From Actinomycetes bacterium (GTDB lineage: Bacteria; Actinomycetota; Acidimicrobiia; Acidimicrobiales; RAAP-2), in contig JAJYZN010000128.1 of assembly GCA_021799915.1 (NCBI GenBank), forward strand, positions 1 through 8,263: DNA of 8,263 nt, given 5' to 3'. The notes under the pieces were generated by a model. That model searched no databases. It saw nothing but the letters and a program-made list of their open reading frames with translations, and was not told the DNA's origin. Shown here in pieces: positions 8,002 to 8,263 of this stretch. A program made the translations under genes and the position numbers. Numbering within the stretch: the first letter of the stretch is position 1; each line of letters opens with the position of its first letter.

Positions 8002-8263
8002 CCGGTTCCCCGCGCAACGATCTCGCCGCGGCCGTGCGCCGGGTCAGCTCGCTGGTGGTCGGTCGTCCACTCGACGACGAGCACCTGGCCTCCGCCGCCG
8101 CCCTCGTGTCGTCGGTGGCCGACGACCTCGAGCTGGCCGCCGGACCGGGAAAGGCGCCGCGGAGCCAGCCGGACAGTGACGGCAATCCCCAGGACTTCTT
8201 TCCCACCAGCCCGGTCATCGGGTACGCCAACCCGGTGGCACCGCCGGTCGACCTCTGGGCCGT
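7998..8263 (+). CDS. PaaI-like hotdog acyl-CoA thioesterase, N-terminal part (runs off the window)
   Basis: This frame starts at GTG 7998, overlaps the hydratase stop by 4 bases (GTGA) and stays open to the window end, giving 88 complete residues. The first 50 residues are a helical, Ala/Val/Leu-rich segment. A polar linker follows (about 50-66), then FFPTSPVIGYANPVAPPVDL (67-86). The NPVAPPV pattern is typical of the entry into the hotdog domain of actinobacterial PaaI/THEM4-like thioesterases, which hydrolyse acyl-CoA to free acid and CoA. The catalytic region, normally around a conserved His-Gly-Gly further on, is beyond the edge and cannot be checked. The overlap indicates translational coupling in the fadA5-echA19 transcript. 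A role in releasing CoA or overflow intermediates of side-chain degradation is a guess. Confidence 0.62.
   Translation, partial: MTGSPRNDLAAAVRRVSSLVVGRPLDDEHLASAAALVSSVADDLELAAGPGKAPRSQPDSDGNPQDFFPTSPVIGYANPVAPPVDLWA

Overview
The window is a densely packed, high-G+C stretch (roughly two-thirds G+C or more, judged by eye) with strong G/C at third codon positions and GTG starts at several genes. It suggests an actinobacterium. The closest relatives I can recall for two genes are the mycobacterial FadA5 and EchA19 proteins, but the leuB-ilvE-cimA arrangement and the overall style also fit Acidimicrobiia-like, non-mycobacterial actinobacteria. That placement is inference. There are no RNA genes, mobile elements, CRISPR arrays or broken genes that I can support, and no gene-free stretch longer than about 90 bases.

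Block 1 (1-4976, plus strand) is a run of six closely spaced genes. They are the last codons of a probable leuB, a branched-chain aminotransferase (ilvE), a citramalate synthase (cimA), a small conserved protein of unknown function, an Asp-nucleophile alpha/beta hydrolase of the epoxide-hydrolase type, and a complete acyl-CoA dehydrogenase. Gaps run from an 11-base overlap to 23 bases, so the block looks like one transcript. The first three genes point to isoleucine made from pyruvate and acetyl-CoA via citramalate, with LeuB and IlvE shared with leucine and valine synthesis. The last three are not obviously part of that pathway.

Block 2 (4977-5960, minus strand) is a zinc-free NAD(P)H:quinone oxidoreductase-like MDR protein. 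Its stop codon abuts the stop of the acyl-CoA dehydrogenase, with no bases between them.

Block 3 (6051-8263, plus strand) is a tightly coupled catabolic operon. It holds a FadA5-type thiolase, an EchA19-type enoyl-CoA hydratase and the start of a PaaI-like hotdog thioesterase cut by the window edge. The roughly 90-base divergent region between blocks 2 and 3 carries a perfect palindrome, TAGAACAGGTTCTA. It fits the published KstR operator consensus TnnAACnnGTTnnA and overlaps a candidate -10 box.

The most interesting reading is a KstR-like-regulated steroid side-chain beta-oxidation unit. The hydratase and thiolase would perform consecutive steps of C24 side-chain removal, and the thioesterase would release or recycle CoA esters. 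The diverging oxidoreductase may share the operator.
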